DNA of 64,000 nucleotides from Hyphochytrium catenoides (GCA_900088475.1 FLMG01003521.1:124001-188000); one strand, 5' to 3'. Numbered from the stretch's first letter, positions 1-8,722 are shown. The notes: generated by a model not told the origin, from the letters alone. Numbers and translations are program-made.

Positions 1-829
1 CAAGAAGTATTTGGAAGACCCTGATAAGCTATCTGATAAATTCATCATGAACGTCCCCGGTCTTCAGTTCTCACCTATCTATGGTGCTGATGGGATAAAC
101 TTCAAGCTATTATACTGTGATATGGGCTTGGATGATATGGATAAGAAGTACCTCCTCACCATTCTGCACAAACTCTACGTGGTGACGCATGAGGTTTATG
201 AAGTTCTAAGCAGTCCTGATGTTGACATTGAGGAATTCGTCTCTATCATCATGTCATCAGTTAACGATGTTCGCCATCACATTCCTCGATGCGACCAAGC
301 ATTCAATAAAATTATTGAGAGCGTAGATCTACTTAGAAACAATTTTGGAGAGTACTATAAGGACTTTGTGTCTTCAAACAACTCTTCTATCATTATGGAA
401 AACTTTATTATTGATGTCTCTCAGCGAACCAATGCCACGCCACAGCTTACTGGCCAGTTCCGAAAGATCATCAGTCACTACAGAAAGATTGCATCCCAAA
501 AGAGTAACAACCCCAAGCTCGCAACCCTCTTCCAGCATATTGATAAGAACTTTGAGGCTCTGGATAAACAACATCAAGGGGCTAAGAAAGGAAAAATTGT
601 TGAAGAAGATGACGAAGCTCTTGAAGAAGATGACTCACCACCCCCAATGCTCATTGCCACAGAGCCAGATGATCCTAAAGAGCAGCAGGACGCCATCGTT
701 GAACAGCAAGAGCATCTTGAGGATGATACTGTCATCGAGCTTCCAACTACCACTGGCGAAGTAGTAACACCACCACAAGAAGATAGTGATCCAGAGACAT
801 GGCAGTACATTCAAGAGGTTTCTCAATAA
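1..829 (+). CDS. Hypothetical protein, C-terminal part (5' end outside window)
   Basis: The reading frame is open to the left edge (first full codon at position 2), and the first M-like codon near 11 is a TTG, so this is the 3' part of a longer gene. About 275 residues are visible. The first ~170 form a compact, helix-rich globular region with many regular hydrophobic positions. Residues from ~195 on are acidic and low-complexity (runs of E and D, then PPPML, and a T/P-rich end), typical of a disordered tail. I do not recognise the family. It stops at 829 and is followed by a gene-poor stretch of about 550 bases. Confidence 0.75.
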   Translation, partial: KKYLEDPDKLSDKFIMNVPGLQFSPIYGADGINFKLLYCDMGLDDMDKKYLLTILHKLYVVTHEVYEVLSSPDVDIEEFVSIIMSSVNDVRHHIPRCDQAFNKIIESVDLLRNNFGEYYKDFVSSNNSSIIMENFIIDVSQRTNATPQLTGQFRKIISHYRKIASQKSNNPKLATLFQHIDKNFEALDKQHQGAKKGKIVEEDDEALEEDDSPPPMLIATEPDDPKEQQDAIVEQQEHLEDDTVIELPTTTGEVVTPPQEDSDPETWQYIQEVSQ

Positions 830-1380
830 GATCACAAGAATATTTTATAAAGGATAACACCTGTACTGATTCCGGATATTCTTTCAATAATGTGTCGAGG
901 AAAACACAGAAGCACAGATGAAATGGCTACAGGAGCAAATGAACATCGTGCTAGTGCGTATGGCTTAAAGAGAAAAAAGGTCGTATGACCTCAGGAAACA
1001 TTGGATACTAAAGGATTTCAACGATAATATATAGCAACCTTTTCTGGGAGTTGAGGTCCATGGCTCCATTTGTGTTAATAGTCAGCGACGGAAAAGCGGA
1101 CAGACTTAAGATGGCAAAGCGGCTTCTAGCGAGACTCCGCATCATAAAAGAGATGCAGAGGCTCATGAAAAAATATGTAAGACACCGTCTATAGTGCTCC
1201 GTTCCGAAAGACCTAAACATCTTTTTTTCTCTCTGTCCTCATACCTTCCAAATAAAGTTTTTTTGAATCTTACTATACCAAATATTGTAAGTTCTGATTC
1301 GCGATAGCTTTGATTGAGCCAAGCAAAGTCTGGATGGTTCTCACTTCTCATTTTACATCATACCTCGAATAAGCCCAAGA
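830..1380. other. Gene-poor stretch with tiny uncertain ORFs
   Basis: No convincing gene lies here. Three short ATG-initiated ORFs exist. One on the + strand at 890-988 has 32 codons with a KRKK near its end. One on the + strand at 1060-1194 has 44 codons and is very basic (KMAKRLLARLRIIKEMQRLM, helix-like). One on the - strand at 1163-1351 has 62 codons and overlaps the second. The 44-codon ORF has the most protein-like composition (amphipathic and basic), but nothing decides between them. The stretch also contains the upstream region of the H3-tail-like gene at 1381. Confidence 0.35.
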
Positions 1381-1635
1381 ATGGCGCGAACCAAGAAGTC
1401 CGCTAGACGCGGTAACACATCCAAGAATGCCCCTAAGGTGCAGAAGGCTAAGGCTAAGATCAAGAAAGCTAAAGTGAAGAAAGCGAAGGCAAGTAAGCAG
1501 AAGCCATCATCTCACGTTTCAGAAGAAGTGGATATCGGAACAGACGCGGTAACCGAAGAGCCCACCACGGAAGCAGAAAAAGTTGACGTTGCTGCAGCAG
1601 AGGCCACCCATTCAATGGAACAAGACTTAGGCTGA
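1381..1635 (+). CDS. Small basic protein with histone H3-tail-like N-terminus
   Basis: 84 residues starting at ATG. After Met removal the protein begins ARTKKSARRGN, against ARTKQTARKST in eukaryotic histone H3. A1, R2, T3, K4, A7 and R8 are shared, and a later SKNAPK recalls the H3 GKAPRK segment. Residues 20-42 are Lys/Ala-rich, like a histone H1 tail (repeated KKAK). The C-terminal half is acidic (EEVDIG, EEPTTEAEKVD). There is no histone fold, so it is not a core histone. A role as an H3-tail mimic that binds host chromatin readers or writers, or as a DNA-packaging peptide, is inference. Its last 9 bases overlap the end of the convergent methyltransferase gene. Confidence 0.7.
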   Translation: MARTKKSARRGNTSKNAPKVQKAKAKIKKAKVKKAKASKQKPSSHVSEEVDIGTDAVTEEPTTEAEKVDVAAAEATHSMEQDLG

Positions 1636-3678
1636 TCCCTGCTTTGGAGTCTTCTTGGAAGGTTTGTCGGAGAGAGCAAGTTTCTGAGAGAGCGGGTCGG
1701 CGGTACTAGCTTCAGTCTCGAGCAACTGCAGAAGTACTTTGGCACGCTCATACTCTGGATTGGATTCCAAAGATCTCTTAACATATCGTAACGCTTTGGT
1801 CTTGTTACCCATATCATTATAACAGACAGCGATGTTGAAGTTAATGGCATCCAAAGCTGGACTATGAATAGCGCTGGTCTTATAGAAGTCAATCGCTTTC
1901 TTGTACTCCTTGGTCTTGTAGAAGATGCGACCAAACTCAAAGGCAAGATCACGGTCCTTGTTTAAGGGATAGTAGTTATCCCATAACCTCGCTAGAACAG
2001 CAAACAGGTCTTGCCTCAGTAGTGGAGAGATCGTGGCGACCTTCTCAGCTATGATGTCGCGAAAGTTAAAGTAAGTGTCAGTATCATACTCTGAAAACTT
2101 TATTAGAGCTATGATAGTCTCAATGTCAATCTGTTTGGCGACTGTGAGTAGCTTCTGAGAAGTCTCCTCAACTGTGTTAGTGCCATCATGTGCCTGCTTC
2201 AACAGGAGTACTGCAGCTTCCAATGGGATTGTAGCCTGCGCTGTGTGTGTTACCGCCTTGTGGAGGGTGAAGAAGTCACTCGGACCAAAGTCTTCCACTA
2301 AGCACTTGTAGCTATTTGTGAATGTAGGCCATTCCAACATCTGCTGCGAGTTGTGTTTAGCAACATCAAGGTCTCCAAGGTCCACTGTCTCCGGACCAGT
2401 CATAGCAAAGCACGACACCCGTATGCCGCCATCGTTCTGGGCACTATGGTAGTGTACACCGCCATGCTGAGTGAACCAAAGACCTGCAGCATGATAGTTT
2501 GCCATCATGCTGACCGAACCGTGGAAAGCAATGAACGGGTCTCCCCCTCCAATGAACAAATTTGGATTACTAGTACCCTTGTCAGCAGATAAGAGAAGCA
2601 TCTTGTAGTTGGACCATTGTGCCATCTTATCTAAAGTGTTAAGCATTGTCACAGGGAACAGTACTGTTGCTGCGACTGAGGGGAACCGCTGCTTGTAGTA
2701 AGCATTGTACCACTTTAGAATATCATCATACAATGGGGAATGCTTACACTCATCTGACTCATCTTGAAGATTAAGATAGTAGTCAGGAGCGCAAGGGTTG
2801 TACGTGTAGGCATTGGCCATGCGCGACAGGATATCAGGAGATGAGATGTCATCTTCATTCTGGGTGGAACGTAAGGCCATCTGGCCCTCGAGGCACTCAC
2901 CATTCTGGAAGCGGAACAGGTCAACAGCCATCGTGTCGAACATATAGTTTGCGATGACACATAGTGGGTTCTTCAGTGTGCCCTTGTCTAGCTTGACTCC
3001 AGATCTCAAAGTGATTGAAGAGTCAGTGTAGTTGTTAAATACTGCAAATTCAAGAATCCCCGCATCGACAAAGGGCTGTAGGGCACGGTTAGCTTCCCAG
3101 AACTTAACATTGCTACTTGTAAAGTCGGTCATGACATAGCAAATGCGCTGCTGCATGTTTGCAGTTATGTTGTCCATCTGTAGAAGCTCCTGCCATGCTT
3201 GTAGGAAGTGGAAGCTGAACTTGCCTGACCCCGTGCCCAGCTCGACGATATACAATGGCTCTGTCGGATCTAGGTTAGCACAGTCTTGGATATAGGACAT
3301 CAGTAGCTCAGCATAGGTTGAGCCAATGAAGCTATTACAAGTAATGAAGTATGGCACCTGGTACCCAGCCCATGAGTCTGGTCCCTTTTTCTCGAAATAA
3401 GCCGACATCAGTCGCCACATATGACTTTTAGACAATCTAGTGAAGGGCTGAACTTCAAAGATAGGAGGTGCTGGCTTGACGCCTCGGTCCAGCTGCGCCT
3501 TAACACCTTCAAGGGTCTTCCTGTTGATGCTGATGTAGTTAGCCTGTTGCTCGGGCGACATCTTCTCAAACAGAGACCAGCTGTTAGTATCGAGCTGCGT
3601 CTTCAGTGCAGTAATCAGCCCGTCATCAACAGAAGCAGAAGCTGTGACCGGCTTGGGGTCTGTCGTCGTCGCTGCCAT
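1627..3678 (-). CDS. SAM-dependent methyltransferase (MidA/NDUFAF7-like) with C-terminal TPR
   Basis: 683 residues with an ATG start at 3678. The segment around residues 145-165 contains VELGTGSGKFS, a class I methyltransferase SAM-binding motif I, and VIANYMFDT follows about 100 residues later. This spacing and wording resemble the MidA/NDUFAF7 (Methyltransf_28) group, which methylates protein arginines in mitochondria. The C-terminal ~130 residues show TPR-type helix pairs (FEFGRIFYKTKEYKKAIDFY, then INFNIAVCYNDMGNKTKALR). The last ~25 residues are K/S/T-rich. The gene has no obvious core-virus counterpart, so capture from a cellular source is likely. The substrate is unknown. Confidence 0.7.
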   Translation of the reverse strand: MAATTTDPKPVTASASVDDGLITALKTQLDTNSWSLFEKMSPEQQANYISINRKTLEGVKAQLDRGVKPAPPIFEVQPFTRLSKSHMWRLMSAYFEKKGPDSWAGYQVPYFITCNSFIGSTYAELLMSYIQDCANLDPTEPLYIVELGTGSGKFSFHFLQAWQELLQMDNITANMQQRICYVMTDFTSSNVKFWEANRALQPFVDAGILEFAVFNNYTDSSITLRSGVKLDKGTLKNPLCVIANYMFDTMAVDLFRFQNGECLEGQMALRSTQNEDDISSPDILSRMANAYTYNPCAPDYYLNLQDESDECKHSPLYDDILKWYNAYYKQRFPSVAATVLFPVTMLNTLDKMAQWSNYKMLLLSADKGTSNPNLFIGGGDPFIAFHGSVSMMANYHAAGLWFTQHGGVHYHSAQNDGGIRVSCFAMTGPETVDLGDLDVAKHNSQQMLEWPTFTNSYKCLVEDFGPSDFFTLHKAVTHTAQATIPLEAAVLLLKQAHDGTNTVEETSQKLLTVAKQIDIETIIALIKFSEYDTDTYFNFRDIIAEKVATISPLLRQDLFAVLARLWDNYYPLNKDRDLAFEFGRIFYKTKEYKKAIDFYKTSAIHSPALDAINFNIAVCYNDMGNKTKALRYVKRSLESNPEYERAKVLLQLLETEASTADPLSQKLALSDKPSKKTPKQGSA

Positions 3679-3853
3679 GATCTGATTGGCAAAAAGGTTT
3701 TTCTATTTAAGGACTTAGTAATGTATTGTATTATACGATGTACGTAACGATCTGTTTAAATTATGACGTCCAGCCTCCCTTTGATATATTTTTTACAGTA
3801 TGAGAGGAAAAACGGCATTGAGGGACCGAAAAGGGTTGATGTGCTATTTCTAA

Positions 3854-4033
3854 TAACTGGTAATGGCAATTCTGACTTGAAAGACGGTTACCAAATAAGT
3901 TGTTGACGGTCGATGAAGCAAGCAGTCGGTCATGCAGCTCATTAACCAACTTTCCCAGCAGCCCAGCCTGAGCCAGGTCGCTGACAAGTCAACCTTTGTA
4001 AACCAACCTACAAGCAATCTCTAGTCAGACAAG
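3854..4033 (+). promoter_or_regulatory. Duplicated leader of MSV199 genes, with a short upstream ORF
   Basis: This segment is highly similar to 31690-31918, upstream of the second MSV199 copy, so the gene was copied together with its leader. The shared core begins near TTACCAAATAAGTTGTTGAC. An upstream ATG at 3933 opens a 30-codon ORF (MQLINQLSQQ...) ending just before the gene and out of frame with it. In the second copy the matching segment contains a 24-bp triplication and a 1-base shift that removes the stop. Promoter function is inferred from position. Confidence 0.5.
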
Positions 4034-5167
4034 ATGCCGTCCCCTATGACCGTCTACAACAACGAGCTTCTTTCCAAGATGAAGAAAAAACTGTTGTCGG
4101 AGTACTTTGAAGACGTCCATCGTATGTACTACTCTCATATTGACATCAAGATCAAGAATCACTTCCTTGAGATTTGTGACAAGGACGGCGAGTTTGTGGT
4201 GAGCCAGGATAAGCTTCAAGAGTACAAGGTCATCAACAACCTCCGTGGATCCAGTGCAAAGCGTTGCCTTGACCAGTATGGAATGATCGAAGGTCAAGAT
4301 TACCAGCTGCTCAACGTTGAGCAGCTCAGACCGCAAGGTGGCACAAGTGAGAAGCACGAGTATTCCCTAACCCCGGATGCTTTCCAGCTCTGTTTGGTCC
4401 GAGCGAAGAACTCTTACGAGTATGCCCATTATTACCTGCTGCTTCAAAAGGTGTTCAAGAATTTTTGTCTTTATGAGAAGGAGTACCAAACGAGACTTCT
4501 CCAGCTCAAGGATCAGAAGATTGACAATCTTGAAAAGAAGATGGACGAAATGAAGCTGGAGAACAGGGATCAGACCCGTCAGATCCAAGAACTTTTGGGT
4601 TACGCCAAGGATACAAAGAAGGATAACGAGGTGATGCAAGAGACACTTGGGGAGATCTCCTCTGAGAATGAGAAGTTGCTGGACAAGGTTGACAGCTTGG
4701 AGGATAAGGTGGAGGAGATTAGGGACACTGTCTACGATCACTTAGAGGATCGCAATCCCAAACCACCTAACTCAGCAGAGCATCATCATTTTTTGCTCTT
4801 GAGGTACAAGACCATTCTCAATGAGTATAAGATTGTCCGTGCTCAATCCAAGTACATTGATGCACGTATGAAGAAGTGGCTACAGGAGTGGGATGTTGTC
4901 ATTGACAAGTCATATAACGCTAACCCTTGCGACCTATTTGCGAGGTTTAGGGACCAAGTAAAGGCGGAGCTGAAAGCTAAGAAGAAAGAGATTCGCGCCA
5001 TGAAGCACCTATCCAAAGAGGAAAGGAGTGACCTCCTTGATGAGCTAGAATCATCACCTCCCATTAAGATAAGTGGCTTATACATCACCATAAGCTGCAG
5101 TGAGGCCGCACTTCTCGCTAAGATCGAAGAATGTGATAACGAGAAGTACAACCTGGAGATCCCATAG
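4034..5167 (+). CDS. MSV199-domain protein with C-terminal DUF3627-like domain
   Basis: 377 residues. Residues ~10-150 match the MSV199 pattern seen in iridoviruses, ascoviruses and entomopoxviruses (LSEYFEDVHRMYY, FLEICDKDGEFVV, LTPDAFQLCLVRAKNSYEYA). Residues ~150-240 are a coiled coil rich in K, E and Q. Residues ~245-340 (HHHFLLLRYKTILNEYKIVR...) look like the DUF3627 domain that usually follows MSV199. The family is related to Bro/KilA-N proteins and is thought to bind DNA; its exact role is unknown. This is the only full-length member in the window. Partial copies lie at 5356-5913, 11564-12146 and 31919-32341. Confidence 0.8.
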   Translation: MPSPMTVYNNELLSKMKKKLLSEYFEDVHRMYYSHIDIKIKNHFLEICDKDGEFVVSQDKLQEYKVINNLRGSSAKRCLDQYGMIEGQDYQLLNVEQLRPQGGTSEKHEYSLTPDAFQLCLVRAKNSYEYAHYYLLLQKVFKNFCLYEKEYQTRLLQLKDQKIDNLEKKMDEMKLENRDQTRQIQELLGYAKDTKKDNEVMQETLGEISSENEKLLDKVDSLEDKVEEIRDTVYDHLEDRNPKPPNSAEHHHFLLLRYKTILNEYKIVRAQSKYIDARMKKWLQEWDVVIDKSYNANPCDLFARFRDQVKAELKAKKKEIRAMKHLSKEERSDLLDELESSPPIKISGLYITISCSEAALLAKIEECDNEKYNLEIP

Positions 5168-5259
5168 GCTGTCACACTCCTTGGTCTTGAGAGGCTTAGT
5201 ATAATCTCAAAAATAAATAAAAAGACACTGAGAACTAGGGATGAGTGATGCTCGGGCCT

Positions 5260-5296
5260 GATGGTATGGCGCGTCACACTTTCACTTCGCGGTTGG
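5260..5296. repeat. 37-bp direct repeat, copy 1
   Basis: The 37 bases here (from GATGGTATGGCGCGTCACAC to CGCGGTTGG) are identical to 6113-6149. The second copy sits at the upstream edge of the TnpB remnant, so the repeat may be part of that mobile element or the junction of a rearrangement. The two copies bracket the broken MSV199 fragments. Confidence 0.8.
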
Positions 5297-5355
5297 CGTA
5301 GATCTCAGTGACTCGTTGCACAAATCCTGATATATCACATACCCGACTTCCCTTC

Positions 5356-5913
5356 CAAGAGTACAAGGTCATCAATAACCTCCGTAGGTCTAATGTCAAA
5401 GCGTTGCCTTGACCAGTATGGAATGATCGAAGGTCAAGATTACCAGCTACTCAATGTTGAGGAGCTCAGACCACAAGGTGGTTTAGCCACAAAACAAGAG
5501 TACCGCTTGACCCCGGATGCTTTCCAGCTCTGTTTGGTCCGAGTGAAGAACACAAAAATAAAAAACCACTTCCTGGAAATCTGTGATAAGGATGGAGAGT
5601 TTGTGGTGGGCCAGAATAAGCTCCAAGAGTACAAGGTCATTAATAACCTTCGTGGTTGCAGTGTAAGCGATGTCTGGACCAGTATGGGATGATTGAAGGC
5701 CAAGAACACCAGCTGCACAACGTTGTGCAGCTCAGAAATCAAGGGGTTACAACGGACAAGCACGAGTACAAGCTAACTCCAGACGCTTTCCAGCTCTGTT
5801 TGGTCCGAGCCAAGAACTCATATGAGTATGCGCAGTATTACCTGCTGCTTCAAAAGGTGCTCAAGAATTTTTGTCTTTATGAAAAGGAGTATCATAGGAG
5901 ACTGATAGATTAA
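5356..5913 (+). pseudogene. Rearranged, frameshifted fragments of an MSV199 gene
   Basis: Two partial copies of the 4034 gene lie head to tail. The first (about 5356-5552) covers the middle of the MSV199 domain (SKRCLDQYGMIEGQDYQLLN to LCLVRVKN). At about 5553 the sequence jumps back to an earlier part of the domain (KIKNHFLEICDKDGEFVVGQ) and runs again to 5913. A frame change near 5660 splits this second copy into two ORFs (ending 5692 and starting 5656). The coiled coil and C-terminal domain are missing. It is most likely a decaying tandem duplication and not expressed as a working protein. Confidence 0.8.
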
Positions 5914-5944
5914 CGTTGATAGATATTGAGTATCTACCCGCATA

Positions 5945-5964
5945 CTAACCCGAAAACGGGTTAG
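5945..5964 (-). repeat. Hairpin just beyond the TnpB remnant
   Basis: CTAACCCG and CGGGTTAG form a perfect 8-bp stem with an AAAA loop. It lies ~30 bases downstream of the stop of the TnpB remnant on the - strand, where IS200/IS605-type elements carry their right-end hairpin. That role is inferred from position and structure only. Confidence 0.5.
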
Positions 5965-5992
5965 GCTCTATCCGGCAATAAGAATTTGTTTG

Positions 5993-6150
5993 TTAGCGTT
6001 CACTGTAGAGTACTCGACACATGTTGTTGACGGCACCTACATAGTCGCGATCGCCCACGAAGTTACACTTTAGACAGTTGTAGACTTTACTGTTGAGTAA
6101 TGTCTGGCTCCCGATGGTATGGCGCGTCACACTTTCACTTCGCGGTTGGT
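5993..6150 (-). pseudogene. TnpB/Fanzor-type transposon nuclease remnant (C-terminus)
   Basis: Reading the - strand from ~6150 to the stop at 5995-5993 gives a peptide ending VYNCLKCNFVGDRDYVGAVN and ~10 more residues. This fits the TnpB/Fanzor C-terminus: the second CxxC of the zinc ribbon, then DRD with the last RuvC-type Asp, then a GA.N motif. The rest of the ~400-residue protein is absent, so this is a relic. The 37-bp direct repeat at its upstream edge and the hairpin downstream support a former insertion element. In this family the nuclease is RNA-guided. Nothing here could be active. Confidence 0.7.
6113..6149. repeat. 37-bp direct repeat, copy 2
   Basis: Identical to 5260-5296. It is read in frame with the TnpB remnant on the - strand (peptide ...SVTRHTI), so the copy at 5260 may be another scrap of the same element. 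Confidence 0.8.
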
Positions 6151-6263
6151 GGAGATAGCTCTGGCTTGGGATAGCAATCCTGCCCCTACCTCACTTGCTA
6201 GAGATAAATCCAAAAGTAAAAATATAACATAAGAGAAATATAGAGCTAGCAATATCAGGAGAC

Positions 6264-7589
6264 ATGCCGCTCGGGCTCTTGATCACAGGGCTCCTTGGTG
6301 GTTTAGCTTCTAATGTCATCCGCTCTGGTGATAGTGAGTCTCGCTATGTTGGTGGCGCTTCCACCAAAAGAACAACCAAAACAGTAAAGCCTAAGAAGGG
6401 GAATCTAGACGTCATACTGCTCGACATCAAGTTCCGCCCGTTAGTGACAATATATAATCTGAAAACTGGAGAGATAGTATGCCGGGAGCGTGATCTACAG
6501 AAGCTACCTGAAGGTGCCCATCAGAACGCGGTGCTCAGTTGCCTACTGGTAGCTCTATGGAGGCGTAATGAGATCTGTGAAAGCCTATTTCATGATAAGA
6601 TTACATTCGAAGGTCAAAACAGTACACTAGACTGTAGAATACTCTCAAAAACGGTAGTTCTGGATGACTTAGATTCTCCGCAACCGCTACTACCTTTTCG
6701 AATCCCTGCCGTCGATGCGAAGAGCCTCAATGAAATAAATTTTCGTATCGAGGTTGAAGTACCAAAGCTCCTCGCTCCAGTACTATCAAAGCGCCTGCCG
6801 GATGCACTTGCAGAATCCATTTGTCGCGAAGGCCCTGAAAGGCGCGGGTGGGAATGGCCGTTCCAGCTAACATACGATATAGACACGCTTTCCGATGTTG
6901 AAGGTGCCAGACTCACCCATATGACTAGCCCTGACTCAACATTCTTAGCCGACATCTTCTTCATAGACAAGACCTTTGAAGAGAACTACGACATCTCCGG
7001 CGCTAAGGACAATGGCAAGGAACTACATCCTTATCAAAGCCATGACCCCGTCGCCAACTGGAAAGACAATACCAGGGGAACAAAGAAGCCGCCTCCGCCT
7101 GACGATAAGTTGTTCGACTTCTATACGAGGCAGCACGTAAAAGTTTTTAAAAGCCCACAAGCAAGAGCCTTAAATGTACGCTTCTACTGTGTGTCTCCGT
7201 GGAATAAGGAAAAAGGTGAACACATGCGTGGTCTGTTAGAGAAAGGTGCGGCTGTCAATGATATAGTAAATGGGCAAACGTTGCTTAACTGGTGCCTTGG
7301 TAGGATAGGACAAGCTGCCAAAGTTAGACTCTTGCTAGAGTTTGGTGCCGACCCCACGGTCAAGGATGCTCAGGGCCTTACCTCATTGGACAAACTTGTT
7401 CTTCTGATAAAAGAGCTCCCCGACAACACTGAGCACTTCCTCCGTGAAGCTAAGATTGATGGGTATGTCGAAGTGGCAAATCTACTGCTGGCTCACAATA
7501 ATGTAAACAAGCAATTCTACTCCGTTAAGATAAAGCAGGCTCTTGAAGATGCTGGCTACTCCAAAGAAGCGTCGCAGATTATCAACTAG
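6264..7589 (+). CDS. Ankyrin-repeat-containing protein, hydrophobic N-terminus
   Basis: 441 residues from ATG. Residues 1-20 are hydrophobic and Gly-rich (PLGLLITGLLGGLASNVI), which could be a weak membrane or signal segment. Residues ~45-300 form a globular domain I do not recognise. Residues ~325-425 contain two or three ankyrin units (GLLEKGAAVNDIVNGQTLLN; VRLLLEFGADPTVKDAQGLT; VANLLLAHNNVN). Ankyrin proteins of giant viruses often bridge host ubiquitin ligases to targets, but nothing here shows a partner domain. The ATG has AT-rich sequence upstream (AAAAATATAACATAAGAG). Confidence 0.65.
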   Translation: MPLGLLITGLLGGLASNVIRSGDSESRYVGGASTKRTTKTVKPKKGNLDVILLDIKFRPLVTIYNLKTGEIVCRERDLQKLPEGAHQNAVLSCLLVALWRRNEICESLFHDKITFEGQNSTLDCRILSKTVVLDDLDSPQPLLPFRIPAVDAKSLNEINFRIEVEVPKLLAPVLSKRLPDALAESICREGPERRGWEWPFQLTYDIDTLSDVEGARLTHMTSPDSTFLADIFFIDKTFEENYDISGAKDNGKELHPYQSHDPVANWKDNTRGTKKPPPPDDKLFDFYTRQHVKVFKSPQARALNVRFYCVSPWNKEKGEHMRGLLEKGAAVNDIVNGQTLLNWCLGRIGQAAKVRLLLEFGADPTVKDAQGLTSLDKLVLLIKELPDNTEHFLREAKIDGYVEVANLLLAHNNVNKQFYSVKIKQALEDAGYSKEASQIIN

Positions 7590-7685
7590 GTCTCCTTCCC
7601 GGAAGCTAAGCTACCAAGATTTTTTTGATCTTCAAATTTTTATATTTGCAATAGTATACTGATCACCAGTATAAGAAGCAAAACA

Positions 7686-8243
7686 ATGAACGCGCTATTT
7701 GGAAAGAGCAAGTCTGGAGAGACCACTGAAGAGCAGTACCGCAGAGATGAACCTCACAGGGTTCACCACGTGCAAGAGGGTGCTACGGAAGTCCAAGAAG
7801 AGCCACTGGTAACGGAGACCATTCACCATCGCGATGTGCACCACGTCCAACCCATCGTGCAACGTGAAGTGGATGTCGAGCACCACCACCACCACCAACA
7901 GCACCTGACAGAGCGGCGCAAACGCAGTGGTTCCTCAAGCTCATCAAGCTCAGATGAAGAGGGTCGTAGTGGCCACAGGACTCCCGCCAGTACCGCCGCA
8001 ACGATGAGCAGTAGTTACAGTGACTCCACAAGCCACTACGGCGGTCCAGACCAGTATGGCAGTGCGAACCAGTATGGTAGCTCAGGATCGCATAGCACCC
8101 CTGGAGGGTACGGTACATCTGCCGCTGCCTATGACACAACAGGGACACACGGCTCATATGGAACTGTGTCAGGTATGTCCGCTAGACCTCAACCCGGAAA
8201 GAAGAGCATCGGACAGAAGATCAAAGACGCTTTCAAGTCATAA
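7686..8243 (+). CDS. His- and Ser-rich low-complexity protein
   Basis: 185 residues from ATG, preceded by AAGCAAAACA. Residues 20-75 are rich in His and Val/Gln/Glu (TIHHRDVHHVQPIVQRE, then HHHHHQQH). Residues 78-90 are a poly-Ser/acidic stretch. Residues 100-165 are S/G/Y/T-rich (repeated QYGS, GGYGTS). The end is basic (GKKSIGQKIKDAFKS) and could form an amphipathic helix. The HHVQPIV pattern recalls repetitive eukaryotic, especially fungal, proteins of unknown function, but composition alone could explain that. It is probably disordered, and the Ser/Lys-rich parts may be phosphorylated. Function unknown. Confidence 0.65.
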   Translation: MNALFGKSKSGETTEEQYRRDEPHRVHHVQEGATEVQEEPLVTETIHHRDVHHVQPIVQREVDVEHHHHHQQHLTERRKRSGSSSSSSSDEEGRSGHRTPASTAATMSSSYSDSTSHYGGPDQYGSANQYGSSGSHSTPGGYGTSAAAYDTTGTHGSYGTVSGMSARPQPGKKSIGQKIKDAFKS

Positions 8244-8272
8244 ACGAAGCCTCAAAAAAAACATTGAATAGG

Positions 8273-8668
8273 TCATTCGGTGTCTTGTATATTCATGTCT
8301 AGTTCTCTTCCACACTCACACCACGACTTGAATATTTTGTGTTCGGCGCATATGGTTCTGTCTTTGACGTTGTGAATCTCTGCGAGTTCCTCGAGCCACT
8401 CTGGCTGCGTGAAGGCGTCTTCTCGGTAGCCGTCCATGGCCCAGAGCAGTTTCAGCTCCAGCGCCGCGTTCTCGCGGTAGAGCGCCATGCTCATGGACTT
8501 CTCGCGGCGGTCGTTCATCCAGCGCATTTTTTCAGAGCTGTCTGGAGCGTCGGGCAACCACTGGCAGCCTTCCTGTATCCACTTAAGCCGGCGCTTGATC
8601 TCCTCGTTGCGCAGCTTAATCGCGAGAAGAGCCGGCGGGCTGGAAACGGAAGAGCCACGAAAATCCAT
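8273..8668 (-). CDS. Hypothetical protein (131 aa)
   Basis: ATG at 8668, preceded on its strand by an A-rich run (AAAAAAAATATACGCG). The protein is mostly helical (LAIKLRNEEIKRRLKWIQEG; YRENAALELKLLWAMDGYRE). It ends with a cluster of Cys/His (CAEHKIFKSWCECGRELDMN) that might hold a metal. The base composition is richer in G+C than in its neighbours. It is convergent with the His-rich gene, 29 bases away. No family recognised. Confidence 0.6.
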   Translation of the reverse strand: MDFRGSSVSSPPALLAIKLRNEEIKRRLKWIQEGCQWLPDAPDSSEKMRWMNDRREKSMSMALYRENAALELKLLWAMDGYREDAFTQPEWLEELAEIHNVKDRTICAEHKIFKSWCECGRELDMNIQDTE

Positions 8669-8722
8669 CGCGTATATTTTTTTTAAGATCCAGTCTGTAA
8701 TATAAGTAGATTAGATGGTAAA

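Noticed and set aside
4843-5277. 144-residue - strand ORF opposite the MSV199 gene end
   Set aside because: Lies opposite a well-supported gene and resembles nothing; part of it is the 37-bp repeat.
7695-8157. - strand ORFs opposite the His/Ser-rich gene
   Set aside because: Low-complexity reverse reading of His and Ser codons, with no plausible start region.
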